This document shows positions 32,936-41,578 of a stretch of DNA of 64,000 nucleotides, one piece after another. The translations under genes were made by a program, and so were the position numbers. This DNA comes from Chryseobacterium sp. VAUSW3 (GTDB lineage Bacteria > Bacteroidota > Bacteroidia > Flavobacteriales > Weeksellaceae). The stretch spans positions 62,001 to 126,000 of the forward strand of contig NZ_NIUY01000002.1 in NCBI RefSeq assembly GCF_002205795.1. Reading direction: 5' to 3'. Numbering within the stretch: the first letter of the stretch is position 1; every line of letters begins with the position of its first letter. The notes under the pieces were generated by a model. That model saw only the letters and a program-made list of their open reading frames with translations. It made no database searches and was not told where the DNA came from.

Positions 32936-34216
32936 TTAAGGCTTAGTTCTTGTAATGAGGATTTTATCTACACGCTGGCCATCTTTATCAAGAATTTCGA
33001 GTTCAAGATCCTCAATATTGATTTTATCACCAACCTGTGTCACGCCGTGATGTTGGTTCAGGAAAAAGCCAACCAAAGTGGTGTAATTATCTTTGTTATC
33101 GAACTCATAATCAATGTCAAAATACTTTAGGAATTCTACAATCGGAACCTGCCCGTCAGCCAGCCAGGAATTTTCGTTCCGTTCGGTGATTCGGTAATCG
33201 AAGTTATCTTCGGTCGTGGTGTCACCAACCAAAGCATCCAGCAAATCACCCAAAGTAATCATTCCCACCGTGTTTCCGTACTCGTCGATTACAATTCCGT
33301 AGTGGTTTTTCTCTTTTTTGAAAACTTCAAGAGCTTTATAGGCATAACTGTTTTCGTTAAAATAAAGAGGCTGTTTTACATATTTTTTAATATCGAATTT
33401 TTCGGATTCTTCAATGGGAAAAAGGTCTTTCAGTAAAACGATTCCAAGAATGTCATCTAAGTTATTTTTTTTGGTTACCGGATAGGCGGTATGTTTATCG
33501 TTTTTAATTTTCGCGAGAATTTCCGGTAACGAATCTTCAGTACTGAAAAAAGTCATTGCAGTTCTGTGCGTAAGCAATGTGTTGATTTTTCGGTCACCAA
33601 GTTCGAAAACGCGCTCTACAATATTGTGTTCTATGATATCGATTTCACCTTCCTGGGCGCTTTCTTTTATGATCGATTTTATTTCCTCTTCGGTCACAAT
33701 ACTGTCGGAACTGCTTTTAATTCCCAATAATTTCAGGATTAAATTATTTGAAGTACTGAGCAGCCATACAAACGGGGAAGTGATTTTCGACAGAATATCC
33801 ATTGGTTTTGCTACCATCGTTATTACAATTTCCGGATACGTCATGGCAATTCTCTTCGGCAGAAGTTCGCCCAGCAGTATCGACAGATAGGTAATGAATA
33901 TTACAATACCGGCCGTTGCTAAAGTTTTTGAATAGGGTTCAATAGCGGAAAACCTGCTCAGAAAATGCTGCAAATCTGTTGTCAGATTTTCTCCAGAATA
34001 AACACCGAGTAAAATTCCGATAAGCGTGATTCCGATCTGTACTGTAGAGAGGAATTTCGTGGGATGTTCCGAAAGTTCAAGCGCTTTTTTAGCTCCTGAA
34101 CTGCCTTTTTTGCCAGCATTTTCGAGTTTAAATTTTCTGGAAGACACCAGTGACATTTCAGACATGGAAAAAATTCCGTTAAGCAGCACCAGAAATATAA
34201 TGATAATAAGTTCCAT
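32936..34216 (-). CDS. CNNM/CBS-domain transporter (hemolysin C/CorC family)
   Basis: The 426-residue protein has a DUF21 transmembrane domain (about 1-190: SEMSLVSSRKFKLENA, GITLIGILLGVYSGE), two CBS domains around 215-330 (FFSTEDSLPEILAKIKNDKHTAYPV, YGIVIDEYGNTVGMITLGDLLDALVG) and a C-terminal CorC/HlyC domain (about 345-420, ending DGQRVDKILI). Such proteins are associated with magnesium or cobalt efflux and membrane ion balance. It is flanked by two related alpha/beta hydrolases. A TATCTTTG element lies upstream. Confidence 0.9.
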   Translation of the reverse strand: MELIIIIFLVLLNGIFSMSEMSLVSSRKFKLENAGKKGSSGAKKALELSEHPTKFLSTVQIGITLIGILLGVYSGENLTTDLQHFLSRFSAIEPYSKTLATAGIVIFITYLSILLGELLPKRIAMTYPEIVITMVAKPMDILSKITSPFVWLLSTSNNLILKLLGIKSSSDSIVTEEEIKSIIKESAQEGEIDIIEHNIVERVFELGDRKINTLLTHRTAMTFFSTEDSLPEILAKIKNDKHTAYPVTKKNNLDDILGIVLLKDLFPIEESEKFDIKKYVKQPLYFNENSYAYKALEVFKKEKNHYGIVIDEYGNTVGMITLGDLLDALVGDTTTEDNFDYRITERNENSWLADGQVPIVEFLKYFDIDYEFDNKDNYTTLVGFFLNQHHGVTQVGDKINIEDLELEILDKDGQRVDKILITRTKP

Positions 34217-34235
34217 TAAGAATAAAAATTTACAG

Positions 34236-34243
34236 CAAAGATA
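34236..34243 (-). promoter_or_regulatory. -7 element before CNNM gene
   Basis: On the minus strand this reads TATCTTTG (TAnnTTTG), 19 bases before the ATG at 34216. A minus-strand TTG at 34266-34268 is 22 bases away, a fitting -33. Confidence 0.55.
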
Positions 34244-34270
34244 AATGAATTGTGAAAAGCAGAAGCAATT

Positions 34271-35128
34271 TTAATTTCTATGTCTTACGTTTAAACTGGT
34301 TTTTTCTTTATCGATTACTGTTTTCCGTTCATCGAAAATTTCTTCCATCACATGGTGATATTCTTCAAAATGATGCACATTTATATGACCTGCACCCAAA
34401 ATCACGTAGAGTCTTGTAAGTTTAGGATTAATTTCTGAAAGATCTACGGCGGTTTTGATAGGGACCAGTCGGTCATCGCTGCCATGAATAATTTTAACAG
34501 GACATTTTACATTTTTTAAATACTGAAATGTGGGTATGTTGTACCGCAGAAAAGGTTTTGCCGGCATAAACGGCAAATACCTGTGAATAGTCCGCAGAAG
34601 AGAATAGAGTGGTGAGGTTAAAATAAGAAGGCGTGGATTATTTTTTGCTGCCAGTCTTGCCGCGAATCCCGAGCCAAGTGAGCGGCCGTACACGACAATT
34701 TTTTCCTCAGAAAATTCGTTTTTTACAATATCATAAATAAATTGGGAGTCTCTTTTCATGGCTTCTACCGTGCGTTTTCCGGTACTTTTTCCGAAACCGC
34801 GGTAATCCATCATGATCACTTCATAGCCGAGTCTTGTGAAATCAATGGCAAATTTGCCCCAACCTTTGATGCTTTTGGTATTTCCTTTCAGGTAAATCAC
34901 AACGCCTTTCGGTTCGTCAACCTGAAAATGTAGATAATTTATTTTCGCGCCAGATTCGGGCTCAACCGTTTTTTCATCGGCTTTTAAATGTTCGTAAGCG
35001 AATTTGAAATCTGGTGGAAGTTTTTCCGGCTGAAAGAAAAATTTATGCTGAAAAAAATAAATCAGCAACCCGATCGCCAAAATAATGATAACAATGATTG
35101 TTATGATGAAATATAAATCTACATTCAT
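34271..35128 (-). CDS. Membrane-anchored alpha/beta hydrolase
   Basis: This 285-residue protein has an N-terminal membrane helix (about 5-25) and then the same core as the hydrolase at 32163: VVIYLKGNTKSIKGWGK, MMDYRGFGKSTGKRT, VVYGRSLGSGFAARLA (Ser near 152), GSDDRLVPIKTA and GAGHINVHHF. The membrane anchor and slightly longer length mark it off from the paralog. The substrate is unknown; an outward or lipid-linked ester is plausible. A clear promoter was not seen. It is upstream of the CNNM gene on the same strand. Confidence 0.85.
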   Translation of the reverse strand: MNVDLYFIITIIVIIILAIGLLIYFFQHKFFFQPEKLPPDFKFAYEHLKADEKTVEPESGAKINYLHFQVDEPKGVVIYLKGNTKSIKGWGKFAIDFTRLGYEVIMMDYRGFGKSTGKRTVEAMKRDSQFIYDIVKNEFSEEKIVVYGRSLGSGFAARLAAKNNPRLLILTSPLYSLLRTIHRYLPFMPAKPFLRYNIPTFQYLKNVKCPVKIIHGSDDRLVPIKTAVDLSEINPKLTRLYVILGAGHINVHHFEEYHHVMEEIFDERKTVIDKEKTSLNVRHRN

Positions 35129-35206
35129 TTATATAAATGTAATGCATTTTATTTGATTTCAAGAAAAGATTAGAAAATTTTAAATAAAGAAAACACTGGT
35201 GACTAA

Positions 35207-36169
35207 TTAAATAAAGTGTTTAAAAATCAGCCATTTACATTGATAATAATTTCTTATCTGCTTTTTACCGCGTAATTTTATAGTTTCCGGCAACTCCGCG
35301 TAAAAGCTGACATGAGCCCGCAAAACTGCCCAAAGATGAGGCAATCCGTTTTTGAATGCAAAATATAAAGCTGCCGCGCCATCAAGAATCAGTCGTGAAA
35401 GAATAATCCAGAAAACTACTGAAAACGGAAGATTTTTCACAAGCATGGAAAGATTATTCCGCATATTAAGGAAGGTTTTTTGGGCGCTTTGCTTGTTCAA
35501 AGTTCCGCCTCCTACATGATAAACTGTAGATTTTCCGGTGTAGAAAATTTTCTTTCCGTCGTTTTTAAGCCGCCAGCATAGATCGATTTCTTCCTGATGC
35601 GCAAAAAATCTCGCATCGAAACCGTTCTGCTTCCAGAAATCTTCAGAACGTATAAATAAACAGCAGCCAGAAGCCCAGAAAATTTCGGTTTCGTCATCGA
35701 ATTGGCCTTTGTCTTCTTCAATATTTTCAAAAACTCTCCCACGGCAGTACGGATAACCCAGGTTATCGATGAAACCACCGGCAGCACCGGCAAATTCGAA
35801 GAAATTCCTGCGGTTGTAATCTAAAATTTTGGGTTGAACCGCCGCGATCTTTAAATCTTTTTGAAATAAATCTAAAACCGGCTTCAGCCAGTTTTCGGTA
35901 ACCTCCACGTCCGAATTCAGCAGGCAGTAAATCTCCGCATCAATTTTTTTTAATCCCTCATTGTAACCGCCTGCAAATCCTTGATTTTCAGTATTCTGTA
36001 TAATTTTTACCTGCGGAAAGTTCAGTTTCAAAAACACTACAGAATCATCCGTTGAAGCGTTATCAATCACATAAACGTCGGTATTTTCTGAATGCAAAAT
36101 TACATTGGGAAGAAATTTTTCTAACCAGTTTTTTCCGTTCCAGTTCAATATGGCAATGGCTAAATTCAA
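35207..36169 (-). CDS. Glycosyltransferase family 2
   Basis: This 320-residue GT-A protein contains AILNWNGKNWLEKFLPNV, VYVIDNASTDDSV (first nucleotide-sugar Asp) and LLNSDVEVTENWLKP (metal-binding DxD-like), followed by FFAHQEEIDLCWRLKNDGKKI with the catalytic-type E/D. A C-terminal hydrophobic stretch around 250-275 suggests membrane contact, as in rhamnosyl-type transferases. It begins 12 bases after the LpxL-like acyltransferase gene ends, so both may modify lipid A or another surface glycolipid. The sugar and acceptor are not evident. Confidence 0.85.
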   Translation of the reverse strand: MNLAIAILNWNGKNWLEKFLPNVILHSENTDVYVIDNASTDDSVVFLKLNFPQVKIIQNTENQGFAGGYNEGLKKIDAEIYCLLNSDVEVTENWLKPVLDLFQKDLKIAAVQPKILDYNRRNFFEFAGAAGGFIDNLGYPYCRGRVFENIEEDKGQFDDETEIFWASGCCLFIRSEDFWKQNGFDARFFAHQEEIDLCWRLKNDGKKIFYTGKSTVYHVGGGTLNKQSAQKTFLNMRNNLSMLVKNLPFSVVFWIILSRLILDGAAALYFAFKNGLPHLWAVLRAHVSFYAELPETIKLRGKKQIRNYYQCKWLIFKHFI

Positions 36170-36181
36170 GGATTTTGATTT

Positions 36182-37063
36182 TTAGTTTGCGTCATCCATC
36201 ACTTTTATGGCGTGCTGGTATTTCCATCTGCGGTGGGACCAAAGATAGTTGTCTGGCCTTTTATTGATAGTGTTTTCAAGAAGTTTATGAAATTTCTTTA
36301 CCACTTCATGTTCCACAAACTGCTCGCCGTCGGGATAAATTCTGTAATAATTGATCTGATAATAGCCGCGCTTCACTTTTTTCATTTCACAGAAAACAAA
36401 AGCCAGATCCATCCTCGTAGAAAGTTTATCGTACCCGATGAAAGCTGGAGTTTTCTGGTTCAGGAAATTTAATCCGAAAGAAACTTCTGATACATGCGGT
36501 GACTGATCTGCTACAAACATATACACTGATTTTCCGTCATTAGGATTGCGGAGAATATGCCGAATAACTTCTTTTGCTTCGAGCGCAGTATTGCCGAAAC
36601 GGTTGCGGATACCTTTGATTTTTTCTTCCCAAAAACTGTTCTGAACCTTGCGGTAAACCGGGAAGCAGTTTTCTTGCGGAATGATGGTAGCCAAAGCATT
36701 AAACCATTCCCAATTAAAAACATGGCCAGTAAGCAGAATTACGTTTTTGTTTTCAGCATTTGCCTCATGAAAAACATCCTGATTAAGATGCTGAACCCTT
36801 ACACGAAGTTCTTTGGAAGAAATGGTAAAAGCTTTTAGGGTTTCTACGATATAATCAGAGAAATTGCGATAAAAACTTTTACGGATTTTGTCAATTTCTG
36901 ACTCAGATTTTTTTGGAAATGAATTTTTGAGGTTTTCGGTCACCACTTCTTTTCTATAGCCCACCAGACTGTACATCAGAAAAAAAATAACATCTGACAG
37001 TACATATAAAACCCGAAGCGGGAGCTTCGAAAAAAGAATGATAATTTTAAATAAAAAATTCAC
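36182..37063 (-). CDS. Lipid A-type acyltransferase (LpxL/HtrB family)
   Basis: This 293-residue enzyme of the LpxL/M group shows His114 and Glu119 in LTGHVFNWEWF (HX4E motif), and a downstream VADQSPH segment near residue 185. The N-terminus is hydrophobic (about 10-35), anchoring it to the inner membrane. A frame is open to 37081 with TTG starts, but a TAAATTTG promoter element at 37070-37077 overlaps those codons. The GTG at 37063 is therefore the preferred, probably leaderless, start. It precedes the glycosyltransferase and likely acylates lipid A precursors or ornithine-type lipids. Confidence 0.85.
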   Translation of the reverse strand: MNFLFKIIILFSKLPLRVLYVLSDVIFFLMYSLVGYRKEVVTENLKNSFPKKSESEIDKIRKSFYRNFSDYIVETLKAFTISSKELRVRVQHLNQDVFHEANAENKNVILLTGHVFNWEWFNALATIIPQENCFPVYRKVQNSFWEEKIKGIRNRFGNTALEAKEVIRHILRNPNDGKSVYMFVADQSPHVSEVSFGLNFLNQKTPAFIGYDKLSTRMDLAFVFCEMKKVKRGYYQINYYRIYPDGEQFVEHEVVKKFHKLLENTINKRPDNYLWSHRRWKYQHAIKVMDDAN

Positions 37064-37069
37064 AGTTTG

Positions 37070-37077
37070 CAAATTTA
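37070..37077 (-). promoter_or_regulatory. -7 element before GTG start (leaderless type)
   Basis: TAAATTTG on the minus strand ends six bases before the GTG at 37063, so the transcript should begin at or next to the start codon. Confidence 0.5.
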
Positions 37078-37103
37078 GCAATTATTAACTTGAATGGTCC
37101 CGC

Positions 37104-37111
37104 TAATTTTG
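37104..37111 (+). promoter_or_regulatory. -7 element of thioredoxin-like lipoprotein gene
   Basis: TAATTTTG matches TAnnTTTG; the ATG at 37140 is 28 bases downstream. It diverges from the acyltransferase promoter 26 bases away. Confidence 0.5.
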
Positions 37112-37139
37112 TTAATTTGCACATCAAAATCAAAAATCA

Positions 37140-37727
37140 ATGAAAATTAATTTTTTAAAAATATTTGCGTTCGCATCGGTCTTTATTTCAGGAATAGGAT
37201 GTGCACAAAAATCTGATACAAAATCGGCTGAAAAATCTTCCGGAGCAACTGTTGCCGTAGAACAGGATTCCGCCGCAATTGCTGAAGCAAAGAAGAAAGC
37301 CGCAGCTGAGGAGAAAGCCAAACTTCCGAAACCTTATAACGCAACAGAAAATGCCGAAGGTAAAATCTCCGAATTGGTAAAAAAAGCAAAAGCAGAGAAT
37401 AAAAATATCATTTTACAAGCCGGAGGAAACTGGTGTATTTGGTGTCTAAGGTTCAACAATTTTGTTCAAACAACTCCGGAATTGAAAGAAATCGTAGATG
37501 CAAATTTCCTTTATTACCACTTGAATTATTCGCCGGAGAACAAAAACGAGAAAGTTTTTGCGAAATATGATAATCCGGGAGCGAAATTCGGATACCCGGT
37601 TTTTGTCGTTCTGGACAAAAACGGAAAGATGATTCATACCCAAGATAGCGCGGTGCTAGAAGAGGGAAAGGGGTATAGCAAAGAAAAAGTGAAAGCGTTT
37701 TTCGAGAAGTGGAGTCCAAAATCATAA
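37140..37727 (+). CDS. Thioredoxin-like lipoprotein
   Basis: This 195-residue protein has a lipobox ISGIGC (Cys21) and a low-complexity Ala/Lys/Glu linker (about 25-65). A thioredoxin-fold domain follows with active-site CIWC (Cys99, Cys102) in GGNWCIWCLRF and the family start NIILQAGGN. The cis-proline loop is near residue 158 (GYPVFVVLDKNGKMI). It should act as an envelope thiol-disulfide enzyme anchored to a membrane; its partner is unknown. It converges on the aldehyde dehydrogenase gene with a shared terminator. Confidence 0.85.
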   Translation: MKINFLKIFAFASVFISGIGCAQKSDTKSAEKSSGATVAVEQDSAAIAEAKKKAAAEEKAKLPKPYNATENAEGKISELVKKAKAENKNIILQAGGNWCIWCLRFNNFVQTTPELKEIVDANFLYYHLNYSPENKNEKVFAKYDNPGAKFGYPVFVVLDKNGKMIHTQDSAVLEEGKGYSKEKVKAFFEKWSPKS

Positions 37728-37733
37728 AACATA

Positions 37734-37765
37734 AAAGTTCCGGAAATTTCCGGAACTTTTTTTAT
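37734..37765. terminator. Bidirectional terminator
   Basis: A 28-base perfect palindrome (arms AAAAGTTCCGGAAA and TTTCCGGAACTTTT) at 37734-37761, with T's on the plus side and AT-rich sequence on the other, lies between convergent genes and overlaps the aldehyde dehydrogenase stop. Confidence 0.8.
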
Positions 37766-39123
37766 AGCAGTTTCTTAATCCAATTCATTTTTTTCTCCGT
37801 GTATGGCGGATATTTCAAATCGGGCTCGCCCCAATTTACACGCTCGAGAACGGCTTTTTGATGGGAAAAAGTTTCAAAGCCAAATTTTCCATGGTAATTT
37901 CCAATTCCCGAATTACCAACACCTCCGAATGGTAAATTTTCATTGCTCAAGTGCATCACCACATCGTTAATACATCCACCACCAAAGGAAATTTTCGAAG
38001 TAAAACTCTCTTTTTCTTCGGAATTATTGGTGAAAAGATAAGCAGCCAGGGGTTTTTCTTTTTCTGAGATTTTAAGCAAAGCTTCATTAAAATTATTAAA
38101 AGTGAGAACCGGCAAAATCGGACCAAAAATTTCTTCCTGCATTACAGCGTCTTCCCAACTGATTTCATGCAAAATCGTGGGTTCGATATAAAGTTTTTGA
38201 GCGTCGTGTGTTCCACCGAAATAGATCTTATCTTTTTCAATGAAATTTACCAGTCTGTCGAAATTTCTTCGATTGATTATTTTTGTATAATGTTCCGAAT
38301 CTGGTTGGTACTTGAATTTCTGAATGTAAGATTTCAATGTATCCAGAAAACTGTCTCTCACTTTTTCATCCACCAAAATATAATCCGGAGCCACACACGT
38401 TTGTCCGGCATTGAGAAATTTTCCCCAAACAATTCTTTTGGCTGCTACCTCAAAATCAGCATTTGCAGTTACAATTGCCGGACTTTTTCCACCCAATTCC
38501 AAAGTTACTGGTGTTAAATTTTTCGCAGCAGCTTCATATACGATTTGTCCAACTTTTGTGCTTCCTGTGAAAAATATTTTATCAAATTTCAGTTTTAGTA
38601 TTTCCGTAATTTCTTTCACAGCGCCTTCTGCCACGAAAATATAATCATTAGGAAAGTTTTCATTGATGATTTTTGCCATTGCTTTCATCGTATTTTCAGC
38701 AACTTCGCTGGGTTTTACAATACAGGTGTTTCCTGCGGCCATAGAAGTAACCAGAGGAGAAAGCGAAAGTTGGTACGGATAATTCCACGCACCAATCACC
38801 AGTGTACAACCGAGTGGTTCGCTATGGATTTTACTCGTTCCAAGTTGATTCGCAAGGTTGGTTTTTACTTTCTTTGGCTTCGACAGGGAATTGAGGTTTT
38901 TCAGGTAAAAATCGATGTCTTTTAAAATGAAAGAAATTTCTGTCGTAAAAGTATCAAATCTCGATTTTCCGAAGTCTTTGTAAATGGCCTCATAAAGCAA
39001 TTCTTCATTTTTAATGATCAAATCTCGCAGTTTTTCCAGATACATTTTTCTGAACTTGATGCTTTTGGTTTTCTGGCTGTTAAAAAAGGTACGCTGATCT
39101 GCTAATATCTTTTCAAAATTCAT
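37762..39123 (-). CDS. NAD(P)-dependent aldehyde dehydrogenase
   Basis: The ATG at 39123 (MNFEKILADQRTFFNSQ) is preferred over the TTG at 39144, because a TAAATTTG element lies at 39146-39153 and would place the transcript start inside the longer frame. The 453-residue enzyme has LGCTLVIGAWNYPYQLSLSP, FTGSTKVGQIVYEAA, the catalytic Glu in LELGGKSPAIV and Cys in NAGQTCVAPDYIL. These and the short length fit the class 3-like ALDH group (fatty or medium-chain aldehydes). No pathway neighbours clarify the substrate. Confidence 0.9.
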   Translation of the reverse strand: MNFEKILADQRTFFNSQKTKSIKFRKMYLEKLRDLIIKNEELLYEAIYKDFGKSRFDTFTTEISFILKDIDFYLKNLNSLSKPKKVKTNLANQLGTSKIHSEPLGCTLVIGAWNYPYQLSLSPLVTSMAAGNTCIVKPSEVAENTMKAMAKIINENFPNDYIFVAEGAVKEITEILKLKFDKIFFTGSTKVGQIVYEAAAKNLTPVTLELGGKSPAIVTANADFEVAAKRIVWGKFLNAGQTCVAPDYILVDEKVRDSFLDTLKSYIQKFKYQPDSEHYTKIINRRNFDRLVNFIEKDKIYFGGTHDAQKLYIEPTILHEISWEDAVMQEEIFGPILPVLTFNNFNEALLKISEKEKPLAAYLFTNNSEEKESFTSKISFGGGCINDVVMHLSNENLPFGGVGNSGIGNYHGKFGFETFSHQKAVLERVNWGEPDLKYPPYTEKKMNWIKKLL

Positions 39124-39145
39124 TACATTTATTTTATAATTCAAA

Positions 39146-39153
39146 CAAATTTA
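39146..39153 (-). promoter_or_regulatory. -7 element of aldehyde dehydrogenase gene
   Basis: Reads TAAATTTG on the minus strand, 22 bases before the ATG at 39123; decides the start codon. Confidence 0.5.
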
Positions 39154-39179
39154 CTCCAAATTAAAGAGATAAAGATAAA

Positions 39180-39986
39180 ATGGATTTCAGAAGTAAAAAA
39201 ATTCTAATTACCGGCGGGTGTTCCGGAATTGGGAAAATTATGGCGAGAAAATCTTTGGAAAGAGGCGTCAAAAAACTGGTGATTTGGGATATTAATGAAG
39301 AAAATTTAGCGATTACAAAACAGGAATTCGCAAAATTTGGCCATGAAATTTTTACCTATCATGTGAATGTTTCGAATTTGGATGAAATTAGAATTGCTGC
39401 GCAGAAAGTACGTACAGAGGTAGGAAAGATTGATATTCTAATTAATAATGCAGGAATTGTAGTCGGAAAATATTTTCATGAACATAACCATGACGAGATT
39501 CAGAAAAGCATGCTCATCAATTCCAACGCTTTCATGCATATTGGGCTCGAATTTCTTCCCGGAATGATGGCGGATAATTCAGGAGCGATTTGCAATATTG
39601 CTTCATCTGCCGGATTAATTTCTAATCCCAAAATGTCGGTTTATACCGCTTCAAAATGGGCAGTTGTCGGGTGGAGCGACAGTTTAAGATTGGAAATGGA
39701 ACAACTCGGAAAGAATATTTCCTTCACCACCATCATGCCTTTTTATATTAATACAGGAATGTTTGATGGTGTAAAATCGAAACTGCTTCCTATTCTGGAA
39801 CCTGAAAAAACTTCAGAAAGAATCATAAAAGCAATTGAGAACGAAACAAAAATGCTTGCAATGCCAATGCCGTATTGGTTTATTCGACTTTCTCAAGGGC
39901 TTTTGCCACTGCCAATATTCGATTGGGTGATGAAAAATGTTTTCGGAGTTTACGATACGATGAAAGATTTCAAAGGCAGAAAGTAA
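39180..39986 (+). CDS. Short-chain dehydrogenase/reductase
   Basis: This 268-residue classical SDR has the nucleotide-binding motif ITGGCSGIGKIMARK at residues 10-24, NNAGIV near 89-94, and the Ser and Tyr-x3-Lys of ASSAGLIS...YTASKWAV near residues 140-162. The residues KLVIWDI before the cofactor loop suggest NAD(H) preference. The C-terminal AMPMPYWFIRLSQGLLPLP resembles membrane-associated retinol/sterol-type SDRs. It diverges from the aldehyde dehydrogenase gene by 56 bases, so the two could serve one aldehyde/alcohol pathway. Confidence 0.88.
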   Translation: MDFRSKKILITGGCSGIGKIMARKSLERGVKKLVIWDINEENLAITKQEFAKFGHEIFTYHVNVSNLDEIRIAAQKVRTEVGKIDILINNAGIVVGKYFHEHNHDEIQKSMLINSNAFMHIGLEFLPGMMADNSGAICNIASSAGLISNPKMSVYTASKWAVVGWSDSLRLEMEQLGKNISFTTIMPFYINTGMFDGVKSKLLPILEPEKTSERIIKAIENETKMLAMPMPYWFIRLSQGLLPLPIFDWVMKNVFGVYDTMKDFKGRK

Positions 39987-40054
39987 CCCACAGGATTTGT
40001 TGATTTTAGCACTAAAAAATGCAAATGCAAGTCCTCAGATTCTTATAATTTTCT

Positions 40055-40062
40055 TAAATTTG
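40055..40062 (+). promoter_or_regulatory. -7 element of purB
   Basis: TAAATTTG matches TAnnTTTG, ending 26 bases before the purB ATG at 40089. Confidence 0.5.
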
Positions 40063-40088
40063 TGCATCTAAAAAAGTAAAAAGAAAGA

Positions 40089-41516
40089 ATGAATTCCTAC
40101 AAAAATCCTCTTGAAGAACGCTATTCAAGTGAGGAAATGCTCTATAATTTTTCGCCGAACAACAAGTTCAGAAACTGGCGAAAATTGTGGATCGCCCTTG
40201 CCGAAATCGAAAAAGATCTTGGTTTGGATATTTCCGACGAACAAATCGCACAACTCAAAGAAAACGCAGAAAACATTGATTATGTGAAAGCTGCAGAATA
40301 CGAAAAAAAATTCCGACACGACGTGATGGCTCATGTGCACACGTACGGCGATGCGGCTCCTTCTGCAAAAGGAATTATCCATTTGGGCGCGACTTCCGCT
40401 TTTGTAGGCGATAACACCGATTTAATTCAAATGCGCGACGGATTGTTGCTTTTGAGAAAACAATTGGTGAATGTCATTAAAAATTTGTCGGATTTCGCTT
40501 TGAAATATAAAGATTTGCCGACTTTAGGATTTACGCACTATCAGCCAGCGCAATTGACGACCGTGGGGAAACGTGCTACACTTTGGTTACAATCTTTAAT
40601 TTTGGATTTTGAAGAACTCGAATTTTTCCTCGAAACTTTAAGATTCCGCGGTGTTAAAGGAACAACCGGAACTGCAGCTAGCTTTTTGGAGCTTTTCAAT
40701 GGCGATTATTCCAAAGTAAAACATTTGGATACAGAACTTTCAAAACGTTTTGGATTTGATAAAGTTTTTGGCGTTTCCGGGCAAACGTACGACCGAAAAA
40801 TTGATGCGAAAGTTTTGGCTTTATTGTCGAATATTGCTCAATCTGCCCATAAATTCACGAATGATTTACGACTATTGCAGAATTTAAAGGAAATTGAAGA
40901 ACCTTTCGAAAAAAATCAAATCGGTTCCTCAGCGATGGCGTACAAAAGAAATCCAATGCGTTCCGAAAGAATCGGCTCGTTAGCGAAATTCGTGATGTCG
41001 CTTTCTTCGAGTTCCGCCATGGTGGCAGCAACGCAATGGTTTGAAAGAACGTTGGATGATTCAGCGAACAAAAGACTCGCAATTCCGCAATCTTTCCTTG
41101 CTGTGGATGCTATTTTGTTGATTTGGAACAACATTATGAACGGAATAGTGGTTTACGAAAACCGTATCAAAAAACATATCATGGACGAACTTCCTTTCAT
41201 GGCGACAGAATATATCATTATGGAAGAAGTAAAAGCTGGAGGCGATCGTCAGGAAATCCACGAAACCATCCGCGTGCACTCCATGGAAGCTTCTAAAAAA
41301 GTAAAAATCGAAGGCAAAGAAAACGACCTGATCGAAAGGATTTTGAACGATGATTCCCTGAAAATGGATAAGTCCAAATTTATGGAAATGCTCGACCCGA
41401 AAAATTTCATCGGATTCGCTCCGATTCAAACCGAGGAGTTTGTCCAGAATGAAGCACAACCAATTCTTGATAAATATTCCGATTTAATTGGCTTAGAAGC
41501 TGACCTTAAAGTATAA
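40089..41516 (+). CDS. purB: Adenylosuccinate lyase
   Basis: PurB cleaves SAICAR to AICAR and adenylosuccinate to AMP, releasing fumarate. The family signature SSAMAYKRNP (with the flexible catalytic loop) is near residue 281, and FTHYQPAQLTTVGKRATLW holds the catalytic His near residue 155. HVHTYGDAAP and HLGATSAFVGDNTD lie in the N-terminal third. The 475 residues match the larger eukaryote-like type. A terminator separates it from purL, so it is probably its own unit. Confidence 0.97.
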   Translation: MNSYKNPLEERYSSEEMLYNFSPNNKFRNWRKLWIALAEIEKDLGLDISDEQIAQLKENAENIDYVKAAEYEKKFRHDVMAHVHTYGDAAPSAKGIIHLGATSAFVGDNTDLIQMRDGLLLLRKQLVNVIKNLSDFALKYKDLPTLGFTHYQPAQLTTVGKRATLWLQSLILDFEELEFFLETLRFRGVKGTTGTAASFLELFNGDYSKVKHLDTELSKRFGFDKVFGVSGQTYDRKIDAKVLALLSNIAQSAHKFTNDLRLLQNLKEIEEPFEKNQIGSSAMAYKRNPMRSERIGSLAKFVMSLSSSSAMVAATQWFERTLDDSANKRLAIPQSFLAVDAILLIWNNIMNGIVVYENRIKKHIMDELPFMATEYIIMEEVKAGGDRQEIHETIRVHSMEASKKVKIEGKENDLIERILNDDSLKMDKSKFMEMLDPKNFIGFAPIQTEEFVQNEAQPILDKYSDLIGLEADLKV

Positions 41517-41520
41517 ATTG

Positions 41521-41547
41521 ATGCAGGCAATTTTGTCTGCATTTTTT
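41521..41547 (+). terminator. Intrinsic terminator after purB
   Basis: ATGCAGGC (41521-41528) pairs with GTCTGCAT (41535-41542) around AATTTT, then T's. Confidence 0.75.
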
Positions 41548-41578
41548 AATGTTTTACTCCCTTTAAAATTGACATAGA

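Noticed and set aside
41061-41459. Long antisense frame inside purB and similar long frames antisense to or shifted within purL, sucB and others
   Set aside because: They are shadows of strong coding genes with no own start context or family signal.
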